Source: Cloacibacterium caeni_C (lineage in GTDB: Bacteria; Bacteroidota; Bacteroidia; Flavobacteriales; Weeksellaceae). Taken from it: DNA of 64,000 nucleotides. Below, piece by piece: positions 1-9,472 of the stretch. Location: positions 1-64,000 of the forward strand of contig DITA01000047.1 in assembly GCA_002422665.1 (NCBI GenBank), read 5' to 3'. The position numbers were made by a program, and so were the translations under genes. Positions within the stretch are counted from its first letter, which is position 1. Each line of letters begins with the position of its first letter. The notes under the pieces are model-generated. The model saw only the letters and a list, made by a program, of their open reading frames with translations, ran no database searches and was not told the DNA's origin.

Positions 1-2115
1 AAATTATCAGAATTGTATTGCGAAAATGTTTTCTCTGAAGAAACCATGAGAGAATATTTAACCAAAGAAGCATTTCAGTCTATCTTAGATGCTATAAGAA
101 AAGGAACAAAAATCCAAAGACATATCGCAGATCAGGTTGCTGTAGCAATGAAAGATTGGGCTTTGTCTAAAGGAGTGACTCACTACACTCACTGGTTTCA
201 GCCATTAACAGGAGCTACTGCAGAAAAGCACGATTCATTTTTTACTCCAATTGAAGGGGGAAGAGCTATCGAAAGATTTAACGGTGGAATGCTTATTCAG
301 CAAGAACCAGACGCTTCTTCTTTCCCAAATGGTGGAATTAGAAATACTTTCGAAGCGAGAGGTTATACCGCTTGGGATCCTACTTCTCCAGCTTTTATAA
401 TGGGAACTACACTTTGTATTCCTTCTATTTTTATTTCTTATACTGGTGAAACATTAGATTACAAAGCACCATTATTAAGAGCTTTACATGCTGTAGACGA
501 AGCGGCAACAGAAGTAATGCAATATTTTGATAAAAATGTAACGAAAGTGATTCCTACTCTAGGTTGGGAACAAGAATACTTTTTAGTTGATTCTGCATTA
601 TATCAATCAAGACCAGACTTAGTATTAACTGGTAAAACGTTATTAGGACATTCTCCTGCAAAAGGTCAACAGTTAGATGATCATTATTTCGGTTCTATTC
701 CTACCAGAGTGATGAATTTTATGAAGGAGCTAGAAATAGAATGTATGAAATTAGGAATTCCTGTTACTACAAGACATAATGAAGTAGCTCCAAACCAGTT
801 TGAGTTGGCTCCAATGTTTGAAGAAGCAAACGTAGCAGTAGACCACAATTCATTATTAATGGATGTAATGGCAAGAGTAGCTCACAAACATCATTTCCAT
901 ATTTTATTACATGAAAAACCATTTGCTGGAGTAAACGGAAGTGGAAAACACAATAACTGGTCACTTTCTACAGATACTGGCGAAAATTTATTAAGCCCAG
1001 GTAAAAATCCTAAGAAAAACTTACAGTTTTTGACTTTCTTCGTGAATACGATTAAAGCAGTTCATGAATATGCAGATTTATTAAGAGCAAGTATTGCTTC
1101 TGCAAGTAATGACCACAGATTAGGAGCAAACGAAGCGCCACCAGCAATTATTTCTGTTTTCATCGGTTCTCAATTATACAGTGTACTTTCTGAATTAGAA
1201 AAAGTAACTAATGGAAAACTTTCTCCAGAAGAAAAAACAGAATTAAAACTAAATGTAGTAGGAAAAATTCCAGAAATTTTATTAGACAATACAGATAGAA
1301 ACAGAACTTCACCATTCGCATTTACAGGGAATAAATTTGAAATTAGAGCAGTAGGTTCTTCTGCAAACTGTGCAGAATCTATGACGGTAATGAATACCAT
1401 CGCTGCAAAACAATTAAAAGAATTCAAAAAAGAAGTAGATGCTTTAATTGAAAAAGGCCTTAAAAAAGATGAAGCTATTTTCAATGTGTTAAGAGAATAC
1501 ATCAAGCAATCGAAAAACATCATGTTCGAAGGTGATGGATATTCTGATGACTGGGCAAAAGAAGCGCAGAAAAGAGGTTTATCTAACCTTAAAACTACTC
1601 CAGAAGCTTTGGAAAGAGAAATGGACAAAAAATTCGTGAAACTTTACGAAGAAATGGGCGTTTTCTCTCATGTAGAAGTAGAAGCTAGAAACGAAATTAA
1701 GTTAGAAAAATATTCTACTGTAATTGATATTGAAGCTAGAGTTTTGGCAGATATTGCTAGAAATCACATCATTCCAGCTGCATTAAACTATCAAAACAGA
1801 TTGATAGACAATGTAAAAGGATTAAAAGAAATTTTCGGAGATAAAGAATTCAAAGCTTTGGCAAAAGAACAAATGAGTTTAATTACTCAGATTTCTGAAA
1901 ACGTTTCTATTATTAAGTTAGGAGTAGAAGAGTTGTTAAAAGCAAAAGATAAGGCAAAATCTACTACCAACTCACAGAAACAGGCAGAAGCCTATTGTAA
2001 CGAAGTGAAGCCATTGTTTGATAAAATTAGGGAAGCATCAGACTCATTAGAAATGATGGTAGATGATGAGCTTTGGCCACTCACAAAATACAGAGAATTA
2101 TTATTCACTAGATAA
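1..2115 (+). CDS. glnN: Type III glutamine synthetase (5' end outside window)
   Basis: Makes glutamine from glutamate, ammonia and ATP in the cytoplasm. The frame is open from base 1 with no stop, and the first in-frame ATG comes well inside a conserved region, so the gene starts left of the window; the 704 residues seen against a usual length of about 730 suggest some 25 residues are missing. Family marks are the GWEQEYF segment near bases 565-585 and the NGSGKHNNWS motif at about 935-963, followed by the long C-terminal part that sets GSIII apart from GSI and GSII. It ends at a strong hairpin terminator, so it is probably the last gene of its transcript. Confidence 0.95.
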   Translation, partial: KLSELYCENVFSEETMREYLTKEAFQSILDAIRKGTKIQRHIADQVAVAMKDWALSKGVTHYTHWFQPLTGATAEKHDSFFTPIEGGRAIERFNGGMLIQQEPDASSFPNGGIRNTFEARGYTAWDPTSPAFIMGTTLCIPSIFISYTGETLDYKAPLLRALHAVDEAATEVMQYFDKNVTKVIPTLGWEQEYFLVDSALYQSRPDLVLTGKTLLGHSPAKGQQLDDHYFGSIPTRVMNFMKELEIECMKLGIPVTTRHNEVAPNQFELAPMFEEANVAVDHNSLLMDVMARVAHKHHFHILLHEKPFAGVNGSGKHNNWSLSTDTGENLLSPGKNPKKNLQFLTFFVNTIKAVHEYADLLRASIASASNDHRLGANEAPPAIISVFIGSQLYSVLSELEKVTNGKLSPEEKTELKLNVVGKIPEILLDNTDRNRTSPFAFTGNKFEIRAVGSSANCAESMTVMNTIAAKQLKEFKKEVDALIEKGLKKDEAIFNVLREYIKQSKNIMFEGDGYSDDWAKEAQKRGLSNLKTTPEALEREMDKKFVKLYEEMGVFSHVEVEARNEIKLEKYSTVIDIEARVLADIARNHIIPAALNYQNRLIDNVKGLKEIFGDKEFKALAKEQMSLITQISENVSIIKLGVEELLKAKDKAKSTTNSQKQAEAYCNEVKPLFDKIREASDSLEMMVDDELWPLTKYRELLFTR

Positions 2116-2124
2116 TCACAACTT

Positions 2125-2153
2125 CCCTCTCCATTTCGAGAGGGATTTTTTTT
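2125..2153 (+). terminator. Rho-independent terminator of glnN
   Basis: CCCTCTC (2125-2131) and GAGAGGG (2138-2144) form a perfect 7-bp stem with a 6-nt loop, followed by eight T. It lies 10 bp after the glutamine synthetase stop. Confidence 0.85.
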
Positions 2154-2162
2154 AATATTAAT

Positions 2163-2621
2163 ATGAAAATAGATATCCTAAAAACCGAATCACATCACAA
2201 AGATTTCCAAAAATTAGTTCGCGAGCTAGACCTATATCTAGCAGAAATAGACGGAGAAGACCATTCTTTTTATGCTCAATATAATAAGCTAGATGCTATA
2301 AAAAACTGTATTATCATTTATATTGACAAAGAACCCATTGCTTGTGGTGCTTATAAAAAATATGATGACCAAACCATCGAAGTAAAAAGAATGTTTACCA
2401 AAGAACAGTATAGAGGAAAAGGATATGCTAAAATGGTTCTATTGCTTTTAGAAAAGTGGGCAAAAGAAGAAGGCTATAATTTTTCGGTTTTAGAAACTGG
2501 TAATCAACAGGTTTCAGCGGTTCATCTTTATGAAAAGTCCGGCTATTCTCGTATTCCTAATTATGAGCCTTATGAAAACGTAGAAAACAGTATTTGTTTC
2601 TTAAAACAGTTAGTGTATTGA
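2163..2621 (+). CDS. GNAT family N-acetyltransferase
   Basis: A 152-residue single-domain acetyl-CoA-dependent acetyltransferase; the acceptor cannot be told from sequence. The acetyl-CoA pyrophosphate loop is seen as YRGKGYAKMVL around residues 81-91, and the C-terminal half carries the usual ETGNQQVSAVHLYEKSGY pattern of strand, helix and Tyr. It starts 10 bp after the glnN terminator with an ATG and has no obvious promoter box of its own, so weak read-through from glnN or an unseen promoter must serve it. Cytoplasmic, with no signal peptide. Confidence 0.85.
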   Translation: MKIDILKTESHHKDFQKLVRELDLYLAEIDGEDHSFYAQYNKLDAIKNCIIIYIDKEPIACGAYKKYDDQTIEVKRMFTKEQYRGKGYAKMVLLLLEKWAKEEGYNFSVLETGNQQVSAVHLYEKSGYSRIPNYEPYENVENSICFLKQLVY

Positions 2622-2740
2622 TTTTAAGTAATTTACATAATAAATTTAATAATAAAGAATTTCCTTCGTTAAAGTTTACATCATTATAGACTAGCGTTAT
2701 ATAATTTATAGATTTTGACAATATTTTGTTAAAAAGTCTT

Positions 2741-2794
2741 AAAAAAAAATTCCGCAGGATTTCCAAAATAGGAGCCTCGCGGAAATTTTTTTTT
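2741..2794. terminator. Stand-alone hairpin flanked by A-run and T-run
   Basis: Nine A plus TTCCGC (2741-2755) pairs with GCGGAAA plus nine T (2779-2794), with an inner AGG/CCT extension and one bulge. It could end transcription on either strand. It lies 120 bp after the acetyltransferase stop and before the NlpC promoter. The rest of 2622-2876 is AT-rich with no gene that I can see. Confidence 0.5.
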
Positions 2795-2876
2795 AACAAA
2801 TGAAAGACAAATGTTAAAAAATGTTAAATTTTTTGATTAACTGACAATTATCAAGTCCTAAAAAACTTGTATGATA

Positions 2877-2884
2877 TACTTTTG
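2877..2884 (+). promoter_or_regulatory. Flavobacterial -7 box for the NlpC/P60 gene
   Basis: TACTTTTG fits the TAnnTTTG consensus. No TTG element is seen at the right distance. Transcription would start at about 2889-2891, which argues against a TTG start codon at 2887 and for the ATG at 2926. Confidence 0.4.
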
Positions 2885-2925
2885 TCTTGTCTAAAAAAGA
2901 AATCTACACAGATAATCAAATAAAT

Positions 2926-3588
2926 ATGAAGAAAAGAGTTTTGCTAAGTTTGGTTGCAATTATTTCCATCTTCTCGTTGCAATCTTGTGTAACAAACTAC
3001 GTTGTTTCTACACCTACAAAATACAAATCTAGTACCAAACTAGATAAAATAAACACTAGAAATCTAAATTCTGCAAGCAAAAGTTCTTATGATAGCTATA
3101 ATGCAACTTTTGAAATGGCAAAAAAATCAGAAATGGCTGCTTTGATTACAGGAGCGATTTCTCATGCTAAAACGATTGATGATATTCTAAGTGAAGCGAA
3201 TACTTATTTAGGAACTCCTTACAGATTTGGTGGTTCTACCAGAAGTGGAATAGATTGTTCAGCATTCGTTTTAAACGTTTATGAAGAAACTACAGGTTTA
3301 GAATTGCCAAGAGTTGCTGCAGAACAAGCTGAGCTAGGAGAAAGAGTAGAGAGACAGCAATTGCAAAAAGGAGATTTAGTTTTCTTTGCGCACAACAGGA
3401 GAATCTCTCACGTAGGAATAGTACAAGAAGTTACACCAGAAGGAGAAATTAAATTTATTCATGCAGCTACATCTAAAGGCGTTATGGTTTCTTCACTTAA
3501 TGATTCTTATTGGGGACCAAAATATAGATTTGCCAAAAGAATTTTAAAAGAAGATCAAAATATTGCTACAGCAGAAGCAACGAATTAA
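2926..3588 (+). CDS. NlpC/P60 family lipoprotein, cell-wall endopeptidase
   Basis: A cysteine peptidase predicted to cut peptide stems of peptidoglycan (gamma-D-Glu to diamino acid bond in known members). The ATG at 2926 is chosen because it starts a clean lipoprotein signal ending in LQSC with Cys21; the in-frame TTG upstream falls at the promoter box. The mature protein has a short Ser/Thr/Lys-rich linker and then a C40 domain: catalytic Cys111 in GIDCSAF, His162 in ISHVGI, and His179 in FIHA as third catalytic residue. Total 220 residues, a usual length for a one-domain lipoprotein of this family. Likely on the periplasmic face of a membrane. It converges on the mre operon across a shared terminator. 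Confidence 0.92.
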   Translation: MKKRVLLSLVAIISIFSLQSCVTNYVVSTPTKYKSSTKLDKINTRNLNSASKSSYDSYNATFEMAKKSEMAALITGAISHAKTIDDILSEANTYLGTPYRFGGSTRSGIDCSAFVLNVYEETTGLELPRVAAEQAELGERVERQQLQKGDLVFFAHNRRISHVGIVQEVTPEGEIKFIHAATSKGVMVSSLNDSYWGPKYRFAKRILKEDQNIATAEATN

Positions 3589-3616
3589 TATAGATTAATT
3601 AAATTAAATAGTGATA

Positions 3617-3649
3617 AAAAACCTCCGCAAATCGTTGCGGAGTTTTTTT
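3617..3649. terminator. Bidirectional terminator between nlpC and rodA
   Basis: CTCCGCAA (3623-3630) and TTGCGGAG (3635-3642) form an 8-bp stem with loop ATCG, with an A-run before and seven T after, so it can stop the converging transcripts from both sides. Confidence 0.85.
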
Positions 3650-3651
3650 AT

Positions 3652-4881
3652 TTATACGAGTGAATTCTTATCTGCGTAATTTAATTTAAAGAAAATAGCG
3701 GTCATAATAGAGAATGCTAAAAGAGAACTTCCTCCGTAACTGAAATAAGGCAGTGGAATTCCCACTGTAGGAAATAATCCCATTACCATTCCTAAATTGA
3801 TGGAAAAGTGCATGAGTAATATTCCAGCAAAACAATAACCGAAAACTCGATTAAAAGTATTTTTTTGAGTTTCGGCTAAGTAAAATATTCTCCCGATATA
3901 AATGGCATAAAATAACACCAAAAGAAAACTTCCGAAGAAGCCCCATTCTTCTCCCACTGTACAGAAAATATAGTCTGTTTCTTGTTCAGGAACGAATTTT
4001 CCTTGAGTTACCGAACCTTGTTTATAACCTTTTCCCCAAAATCCGCCAGAACCAATAGCCGTTTTAGAATACAATAAGTTATAACCAGAAGTATCTCGGA
4101 AAGCTTTTTCGCCTTTGTAGAGAACTTCTATTCTTTCTCTCTGATGCTTTGGCAATTTCTCCATGATTTTTGGAGTTCCAAAACTGATGCCTGCTAAAAT
4201 TCCCAAACTTCCGACAATGGTGATTATCGTAGGAACGCTCCAATGAATTTTTTGATAATTAAAGAGAATAAAAATGAGGACTAAACCTACTAAAACTCCA
4301 GTAATGTATAAAGGATTAAACGCAATCGACAAAAGAAAAACAGCTGCTAAAACAAATCCTACTATAAATAACCAGCCATTTAAACCTTCTCTGTATAAAG
4401 CAATTGCAAATGCGGTAAAAACTAATAAAGAACCTACATCTGGAATGGATAAAACAACTAAAGCTGGCACTCCAATAATCGCCAGAACTGTCAATTGTGA
4501 TTTTCTCATTTTCAGATTAAAATCAGGTCCAGAAACGTAATTGGCGAGCATAAGTGCTGTCCCGATTTTTGCAAATTCTACAGGTTGCATAGTAAAACCG
4601 CCAAACTTGTACCAGTTTTTTTGACCTAAAATTTCAGTTCCGAAAACATGTAAACCTGCTAATGAAAGGACGCCCAATATGAAAAAAATTCCTGCAAAGT
4701 TTTCGAAAAACTTTGTTCTCATGGCGAAAATTACAAGTCCTACCACGATGGAAATTCCAAAAAATATAAATTGTTTGGTTCCTAATCCTTCATCTACACT
4801 ATAAATATTTGCTATTGAAAAAAGTGAAATAGCCAAGTATAGAAAAATGCCAAGTTTATCAATTCCTTCTGCCCATTTCAT
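3652..4881 (-). CDS. rodA: Rod-shape protein RodA, SEDS peptidoglycan polymerase
   Basis: A SEDS-family glycosyltransferase that polymerises lipid II during side-wall growth, working with the class B transpeptidase PBP2. 409 residues with about ten hydrophobic segments. Conserved SEDS features include the long loop with GYNLLYSKTAIGSGGFWGKG, the EQETDYIFCTVGEEWG segment and the C-terminal PYFSYGGSS motif. It is the last gene of mreB-mreC-mreD-mrdA-rodA and starts 3 bp after mrdA, and this pairing is what separates it from the FtsW paralogue at 24408. No break or truncation seen. Confidence 0.95.
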   Translation of the reverse strand: MKWAEGIDKLGIFLYLAISLFSIANIYSVDEGLGTKQFIFFGISIVVGLVIFAMRTKFFENFAGIFFILGVLSLAGLHVFGTEILGQKNWYKFGGFTMQPVEFAKIGTALMLANYVSGPDFNLKMRKSQLTVLAIIGVPALVVLSIPDVGSLLVFTAFAIALYREGLNGWLFIVGFVLAAVFLLSIAFNPLYITGVLVGLVLIFILFNYQKIHWSVPTIITIVGSLGILAGISFGTPKIMEKLPKHQRERIEVLYKGEKAFRDTSGYNLLYSKTAIGSGGFWGKGYKQGSVTQGKFVPEQETDYIFCTVGEEWGFFGSFLLVLFYAIYIGRIFYLAETQKNTFNRVFGYCFAGILLMHFSINLGMVMGLFPTVGIPLPYFSYGGSSLLAFSIMTAIFFKLNYADKNSLV

Positions 4882-4884
4882 CTT

Positions 4885-6882
4885 TTACGTTTTATTATTT
4901 TTTGTGGTGTCTTTTAATTTTTTAGGGTTTTGTGCTGCCTTTTTTTCATTGAGTAATCTAAGGCTGTCTTCTAGTTTTTTCAGTTGAATGGCGTCTGGTT
5001 TTGGAGCAGTATACCAACCTTTTTTAGTAAGATGATTGATGTACATTCGCTTGTACTCACCCATGAAACTAGATTTTATCATTCTATCGTAGAGATAAGT
5101 TCTCTTGATATCTCCTAACAAATATTTTTCAGCGATAATGGTAGAAGCTGGACCTGCCCAAGTTGCACCAAAACCAGCGTGTTCTATTACCGCAACCACC
5201 ACAATTTTGGGTTTGTCAGCAGGTGCTGCCATTACAAAAATTGAATTATCTTTTCCTCCAGGAACCTGTGCAGTTCCTGTTTTTCCGAGTTGTGTGAATT
5301 CTTTAGAAGCAAGTCCTCTAGCTGTTCCGCCAATGAAAACATCTTTCATACCTTTTAGAACCACATCAAAATATCTAGGTTCTACTTTGGTCACATGTTT
5401 TTTCTTAAATCTTTCGTCTGGATTTGGTTTTCCGTCAATAGATTTTACAATATGTGGCGTAAAATACCAACCTCTATTAACAATAGCGGCAGTAAAATTT
5501 GCCATTTGAAGCGGAGTAAGTAGAACGTCTCCTTGTCCCATTCCATTAAAAATAGCAGATTCATATGGATGCCATTTTTCCCCTAATCTTTTCGTGTAAA
5601 ATTCTCCAGAAGGAATTTTTCCTTTTGCACCAACTGCCAAGTCATTATTCATGAATTCTCCTAAACCGAAGCTGTTCATGATTTCTTTCCATTCATCTAT
5701 GGCTCTATTTCTTCCTTTTGGACCGTATTTTTCGGTGATTTTATAATAAACACTAGAAAAATAATTGTTACAAGATTTTTCTATGGCTTTTTCCATTCCG
5801 ATAGGCCAATAAGTACCACAGTGACAACCGATGGTGTGTCTTCCCATTCTATAGCCATGTCTACATGTAAATTTTGTAGAATCACTGATGACTTTCATTT
5901 GATAACCAGCTAATGCGGTCAACAATTTGAAAGGCGAACCTGGAGGATAAGCTGCCTGAACTGAACGGTCATAAGTAGGTTTGTTGTCATAGATGGTGTC
6001 GTTTGCCAATCTATAAATATTTCTTTTTTTGTTAGGTCCTGTAAAAAGATTTGGGTCTATGTCTGGACCAGTTGCGAGCGCTAAAATTTCTCCATTATTG
6101 GGGTCAAGTGCTACAATTGCACCATGCTTATTCACGAGCATTTCTTCGGCGATTCTTTGCAAATCATAGTCTATGGTAAGCGTTAAATCTTTACCAGAAA
6201 CCACTTCTTTATCTAACTCACCGTTTTTATAAGGGCCTACATTTCTCAGTTTAATGTCTTTCTGAATGTAGCGCATTCCTTTTTCGCCACGCAATTGTTT
6301 TTCGTAGGCACGCTCTATTCCTGTAATTCCAGCAATATCACCGGGCAAATAATAAAGAGAATCTTTTTTGATGTAATTTTCGTTGACCTGATTGGTATAG
6401 CCAAGTAAATTTCCTGAAGTAGAAACTTCATACTTACGTTGAGGTCTTTCTACAATATTAAAAGCGGGATATTTGAAGATAATTTCCTGAATTCTAGCGA
6501 TTTCTTCTCTACTCATATCACTTTTGAAAGTCATAGGAGTGAGCTTAGAGTAATATTTTTCCTTTTTAATGGACTCTATTTTTTTGATGAAATCTTTTTT
6601 GCTGATTTTTAATAAATTACAAAAACCCAAAGTGTCAAAATCTGGCGTCATTTGACTTTGGGTGAAAGAAATTTCATAAGAAGGCTGGTTACCTACTAAA
6701 ATTTTTCCGTTTCGGTCAAAGATAATTCCGCGTTGAGGAATGACATAGTCTATTTTGATAGAAGTATTGGCTGCATTGAGCGCATATCTATCTGTAAGCA
6801 ACTGTAAATAGACCAATCTTGCCACAAAAATTGCGGCAATGAGAAAAAGAAATAAGGTAATTTTATAATAGGCTGTTTTCAA
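4885..6882 (-). CDS. mrdA: Penicillin-binding protein 2 (elongasome transpeptidase)
   Basis: A class B PBP that cross-links peptidoglycan for the rod system. One N-terminal membrane anchor (about residues 8-27) is followed by the PBP dimerisation domain and then the transpeptidase domain with all three active-site motifs: SPFK with nucleophile Ser316, SCN at 370-372 and KTG at 534-536. 665 residues, slightly longer than the E. coli protein because of a Lys/Asn-rich C-terminal tail. Its start overlaps mreD by 4 bp and its stop is 3 bp from rodA, so translation is probably coupled. Expected target of mecillinam-type beta-lactams by family knowledge. Confidence 0.95.
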   Translation of the reverse strand: MKTAYYKITLFLFLIAAIFVARLVYLQLLTDRYALNAANTSIKIDYVIPQRGIIFDRNGKILVGNQPSYEISFTQSQMTPDFDTLGFCNLLKISKKDFIKKIESIKKEKYYSKLTPMTFKSDMSREEIARIQEIIFKYPAFNIVERPQRKYEVSTSGNLLGYTNQVNENYIKKDSLYYLPGDIAGITGIERAYEKQLRGEKGMRYIQKDIKLRNVGPYKNGELDKEVVSGKDLTLTIDYDLQRIAEEMLVNKHGAIVALDPNNGEILALATGPDIDPNLFTGPNKKRNIYRLANDTIYDNKPTYDRSVQAAYPPGSPFKLLTALAGYQMKVISDSTKFTCRHGYRMGRHTIGCHCGTYWPIGMEKAIEKSCNNYFSSVYYKITEKYGPKGRNRAIDEWKEIMNSFGLGEFMNNDLAVGAKGKIPSGEFYTKRLGEKWHPYESAIFNGMGQGDVLLTPLQMANFTAAIVNRGWYFTPHIVKSIDGKPNPDERFKKKHVTKVEPRYFDVVLKGMKDVFIGGTARGLASKEFTQLGKTGTAQVPGGKDNSIFVMAAPADKPKIVVVAVIEHAGFGATWAGPASTIIAEKYLLGDIKRTYLYDRMIKSSFMGEYKRMYINHLTKKGWYTAPKPDAIQLKKLEDSLRLLNEKKAAQNPKKLKDTTKNNKT

Positions 6883-7385
6883 ACTTTTTCTTTGATTTTA
6901 AATGCTAACGAATAGAGGAGTACAAATATTATAGAAATAACACTGGTTACTAAAATATTAAGTATTACTTCAAAAAACCTGTCGAATTTAAAAAATTCTA
7001 TACTCTGAACTAATAGTTGATGCACAAAAATACTTGAAAAAATATAAAATAAAAACTGTGACCACTGAAGATTATGGAAAGAAAATACATCCGAAGAGAC
7101 TTCTGTGGAAGTTTTGAAAATAATGGTTCTAAAATAGGCGATAAGTGTAGTGGCAAATGCATTGATACCCCAAGTTCCTAAAAATGCGTCTATAGATAAT
7201 CCTAAAATAAAACTCGCCGATAGGAAAATGTAGAGATTTCTGTAAAAAGGATAAAACAAAACAAAAATAATGTAGATGACAGGAGTATATTTACCAGCAA
7301 TATCTATTCTGTTAAATAAAAATATTTGCAATGTGACTAACATTGCGATTAATAAAACATCTGTAAATAAATTTCTACTGATCAT
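6879..7385 (-). CDS. mreD: Rod shape-determining protein MreD
   Basis: A small inner-membrane protein of the rod complex linking MreC to RodA/PBP2. 168 residues, nearly all hydrophobic, with about five membrane segments; MreD sequence is poorly conserved, so the name rests on hydrophobic layout, length and place between mreC and mrdA. Overlaps mreC by 11 bp and mrdA by 4 bp. Confidence 0.85.
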   Translation of the reverse strand: MISRNLFTDVLLIAMLVTLQIFLFNRIDIAGKYTPVIYIIFVLFYPFYRNLYIFLSASFILGLSIDAFLGTWGINAFATTLIAYFRTIIFKTSTEVSSDVFSFHNLQWSQFLFYIFSSIFVHQLLVQSIEFFKFDRFFEVILNILVTSVISIIFVLLYSLAFKIKEKV

Positions 7386-8226
7386 TGTTTATTGTGGCGT
7401 CAAGGGTATCTTGAATTTGTTTTACTTCTAATTTTTTTAAATTTCTTACAACATAAACTTTGTTAAGTTGCCCCATTTTTTGGCTTAACTCTACAGAAAT
7501 ATCCCAATATCCTGTTTTAGAATCTACCTCATAGCCCGCAACTCTACCAATCATAATTCCTTGTGGGAAAATTGCAGATTTACCATCTGTAACTACGGTG
7601 TCGCCAACTTTTATTGGCACATATTTAGGAATATCTGATAAATGCATCGTTCTGGAGTTTTCGCCTCTCCAAGTAAGCGTCCCGAAAAATCCAGAATCTT
7701 TGAGCGCAGCATTAATTCTAATTTTGTTCATGCTGAGTACAGATTGCACTAACGCATAATTTTTAGTGGTATTGATAACAATTCCTGCAATTCCTTGTGG
7801 TGCAATTACGCCCATTTTTGGGAAAACACCATGTCTTTTTCCTCTGTTAATGGTAAAATAATTATCTTTTCTAATAATAGAATTATTTACAATTTCACCA
7901 TCTACGAAAGTATAAATTTGTCCACCACCAATCGTGTCGGTAACTCTTACAAAACTAGGATTTTTAATTTTTTCTTTACCGTATAATTGTTGCATAAGCG
8001 TTTTGTTCTGAGCAACTAATTCTTCATTAATTTGCTTCAGTTTTAAGTAGCTGGTTCCTTCGTCTATGTAACCAGAAACCCAAGCATTAAACGCGGTAGT
8101 TTGTGCTGCAATAAAAGATTGTTGCATTGAGTTTCTACTGAAAATCAATGTTACAGCAATTATTTGTAAAAAAAGAAAGAACAGAAATAATCCGTTCTTG
8201 CTAAATAATCTTATCAAAAACCCCAT
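7375..8226 (-). CDS. mreC: Rod shape-determining protein MreC
   Basis: A periplasmic scaffold of the rod complex thought to activate PBP2-RodA. 283 residues: one N-terminal membrane segment (about 12-30), a coiled-coil stretch around 55-80 (KLKQINEELVAQNKTLMQQL), then the two-barrel MreC domain with the conserved GVIAPQGIAGIV and GDTVVTDG segments. The order after mreB and the overlap with mreD support the call. The C terminus is short and lacks the Pro-rich tail of some homologues. Confidence 0.93.
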   Translation of the reverse strand: MGFLIRLFSKNGLFLFFLFLQIIAVTLIFSRNSMQQSFIAAQTTAFNAWVSGYIDEGTSYLKLKQINEELVAQNKTLMQQLYGKEKIKNPSFVRVTDTIGGGQIYTFVDGEIVNNSIIRKDNYFTINRGKRHGVFPKMGVIAPQGIAGIVINTTKNYALVQSVLSMNKIRINAALKDSGFFGTLTWRGENSRTMHLSDIPKYVPIKVGDTVVTDGKSAIFPQGIMIGRVAGYEVDSKTGYWDISVELSQKMGQLNKVYVVRNLKKLEVKQIQDTLDATINNDQ

Positions 8227-8245
8227 TGTATAACTAGGTTTTTAC

Positions 8246-9271
8246 TTATTTTATAAGGAAGTTAAATTTATCCATGTTTTTAAGAGCAATTCCTGTTCCA
8301 CGAACAACTGCTCTTAATGGATCTTCTGCTACGAAAACTGGTAATCCTGTTTTCTTGTGAAGTCTGTCTGCTAATCCTCTTAATAAAGCACCACCACCAG
8401 CTAAATAAATACCAGTTTTGTAAATATCTGCTGCTAATTCTGGCGGAGTAAGAGAAAGCGTTTCCATTACTGCATCTTCTATTCTGATGATAGATTTATC
8501 TAGAGCTCTTGCGATTTCTTTATAACCTACCATAATTTCTTTTGGTTTACCAGTAATTAAATCTCTACCTTGTACTGGAATATCTTCTACTTCTACATCT
8601 AAATCTTCTACTGCAGAACCTACTTCTATTTTCACTCTTTCTGCTGTTCTTTCTCCGATGTATAAGTTGTGATGAGTTCTTAAGTAATAAGCAATATCAT
8701 TCGTGAAAACATCACCTGCAATTTTTACAGATTTATCACAAACAATACCACCAAGAGCCACTACTGCAATTTCTGTAGTACCACCACCTATATCGATAAT
8801 CATGTTACCTTCAGGTTTTTGTACATCAATTCCTACACCTATTGCTGCAGCCATTGGTTCATAAATTAATCTTACTTCTTTAGCATTTACTTTTTGAGCA
8901 GAATCTCTTACCGCTCTTTTTTCTACTTCTGTAATGCCAGAAGGAATACAAATTACAATTCTAAGAGAAGGCTGAATTAATTTTCCTTTGATGCCAGGAA
9001 TTTGTTTGATAAATTCCTTAATCATGTGTTCTGATGCAGCAAAATCTGCAATTACACCATCTTTTAGCGGACGAATCGTTTTAATATCTTCGTGCGTTTT
9101 TCCTTGCATGTGTTTCGCTTGTTCTCCTACAGCAATTGCCTTTCCAGTTGAACGCTCGATAGCCACGATTGACGGTTGGTCAATCACGATTTTATTATTA
9201 TGTATGATAAGTGTGTTCGCTGTTCCTAAGTCTATCGCAATTTCTTGCGTGAACATATCAAATAACCCCAT
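8246..9271 (-). CDS. mreB: Rod shape-determining actin homologue MreB
   Basis: An actin-like ATPase forming membrane-bound filaments that orient side-wall synthesis. 341 residues, the usual length. The nucleotide-binding motifs are visible: DLGTANT at residues 14-20 (phosphate 1), DIGGGTTEIAVV in the middle (phosphate 2) and the GGGALLRGL adenosine motif near the C terminus. The N-terminal MGLFDMFTQEIAID fits the amphipathic membrane-contact region. First gene of the mre operon; a -7 box lies 25 bp upstream. Confidence 0.97.
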   Translation of the reverse strand: MGLFDMFTQEIAIDLGTANTLIIHNNKIVIDQPSIVAIERSTGKAIAVGEQAKHMQGKTHEDIKTIRPLKDGVIADFAASEHMIKEFIKQIPGIKGKLIQPSLRIVICIPSGITEVEKRAVRDSAQKVNAKEVRLIYEPMAAAIGVGIDVQKPEGNMIIDIGGGTTEIAVVALGGIVCDKSVKIAGDVFTNDIAYYLRTHHNLYIGERTAERVKIEVGSAVEDLDVEVEDIPVQGRDLITGKPKEIMVGYKEIARALDKSIIRIEDAVMETLSLTPPELAADIYKTGIYLAGGGALLRGLADRLHKKTGLPVFVAEDPLRAVVRGTGIALKNMDKFNFLIK

Positions 9272-9295
9272 TTTCTTCTATAAATTTTTAAGTGA

Positions 9296-9303
9296 CAAAG
9301 ATA
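9296..9303 (-). promoter_or_regulatory. -7 box of the mre operon
   Basis: TATCTTTG on the minus strand fits TAnnTTTG and lies 25 bp before the mreB ATG. No clear TTG element at -33. The remaining 9304-9472 is AT-rich and shows nothing further. Confidence 0.45.
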
Positions 9304-9472
9304 TAAATTTCAGAGCATTTAAAAATAATGAAAAACAAAAAATATCGTTAAAATTTTATAAATTTTTAAATGCTTGTTGTAACTTTAAACTCGAAACTTT
9401 AAAAATTATTTTTCTCTGTTGAGAATTTAATGAATTTCAATTCTTAAAATAATTTAATATTCAGATTTTCAA

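Noticed and set aside
1170..1628. A 152-codon frame antisense to glnN
   Set aside because: Shadow of the glutamine synthetase reading frame with no recognisable domain.
5105..5509. A 134-codon frame antisense to mrdA
   Set aside because: Lies inside the conserved transpeptidase domain; the product has no domain and mirrors PBP2 codons.
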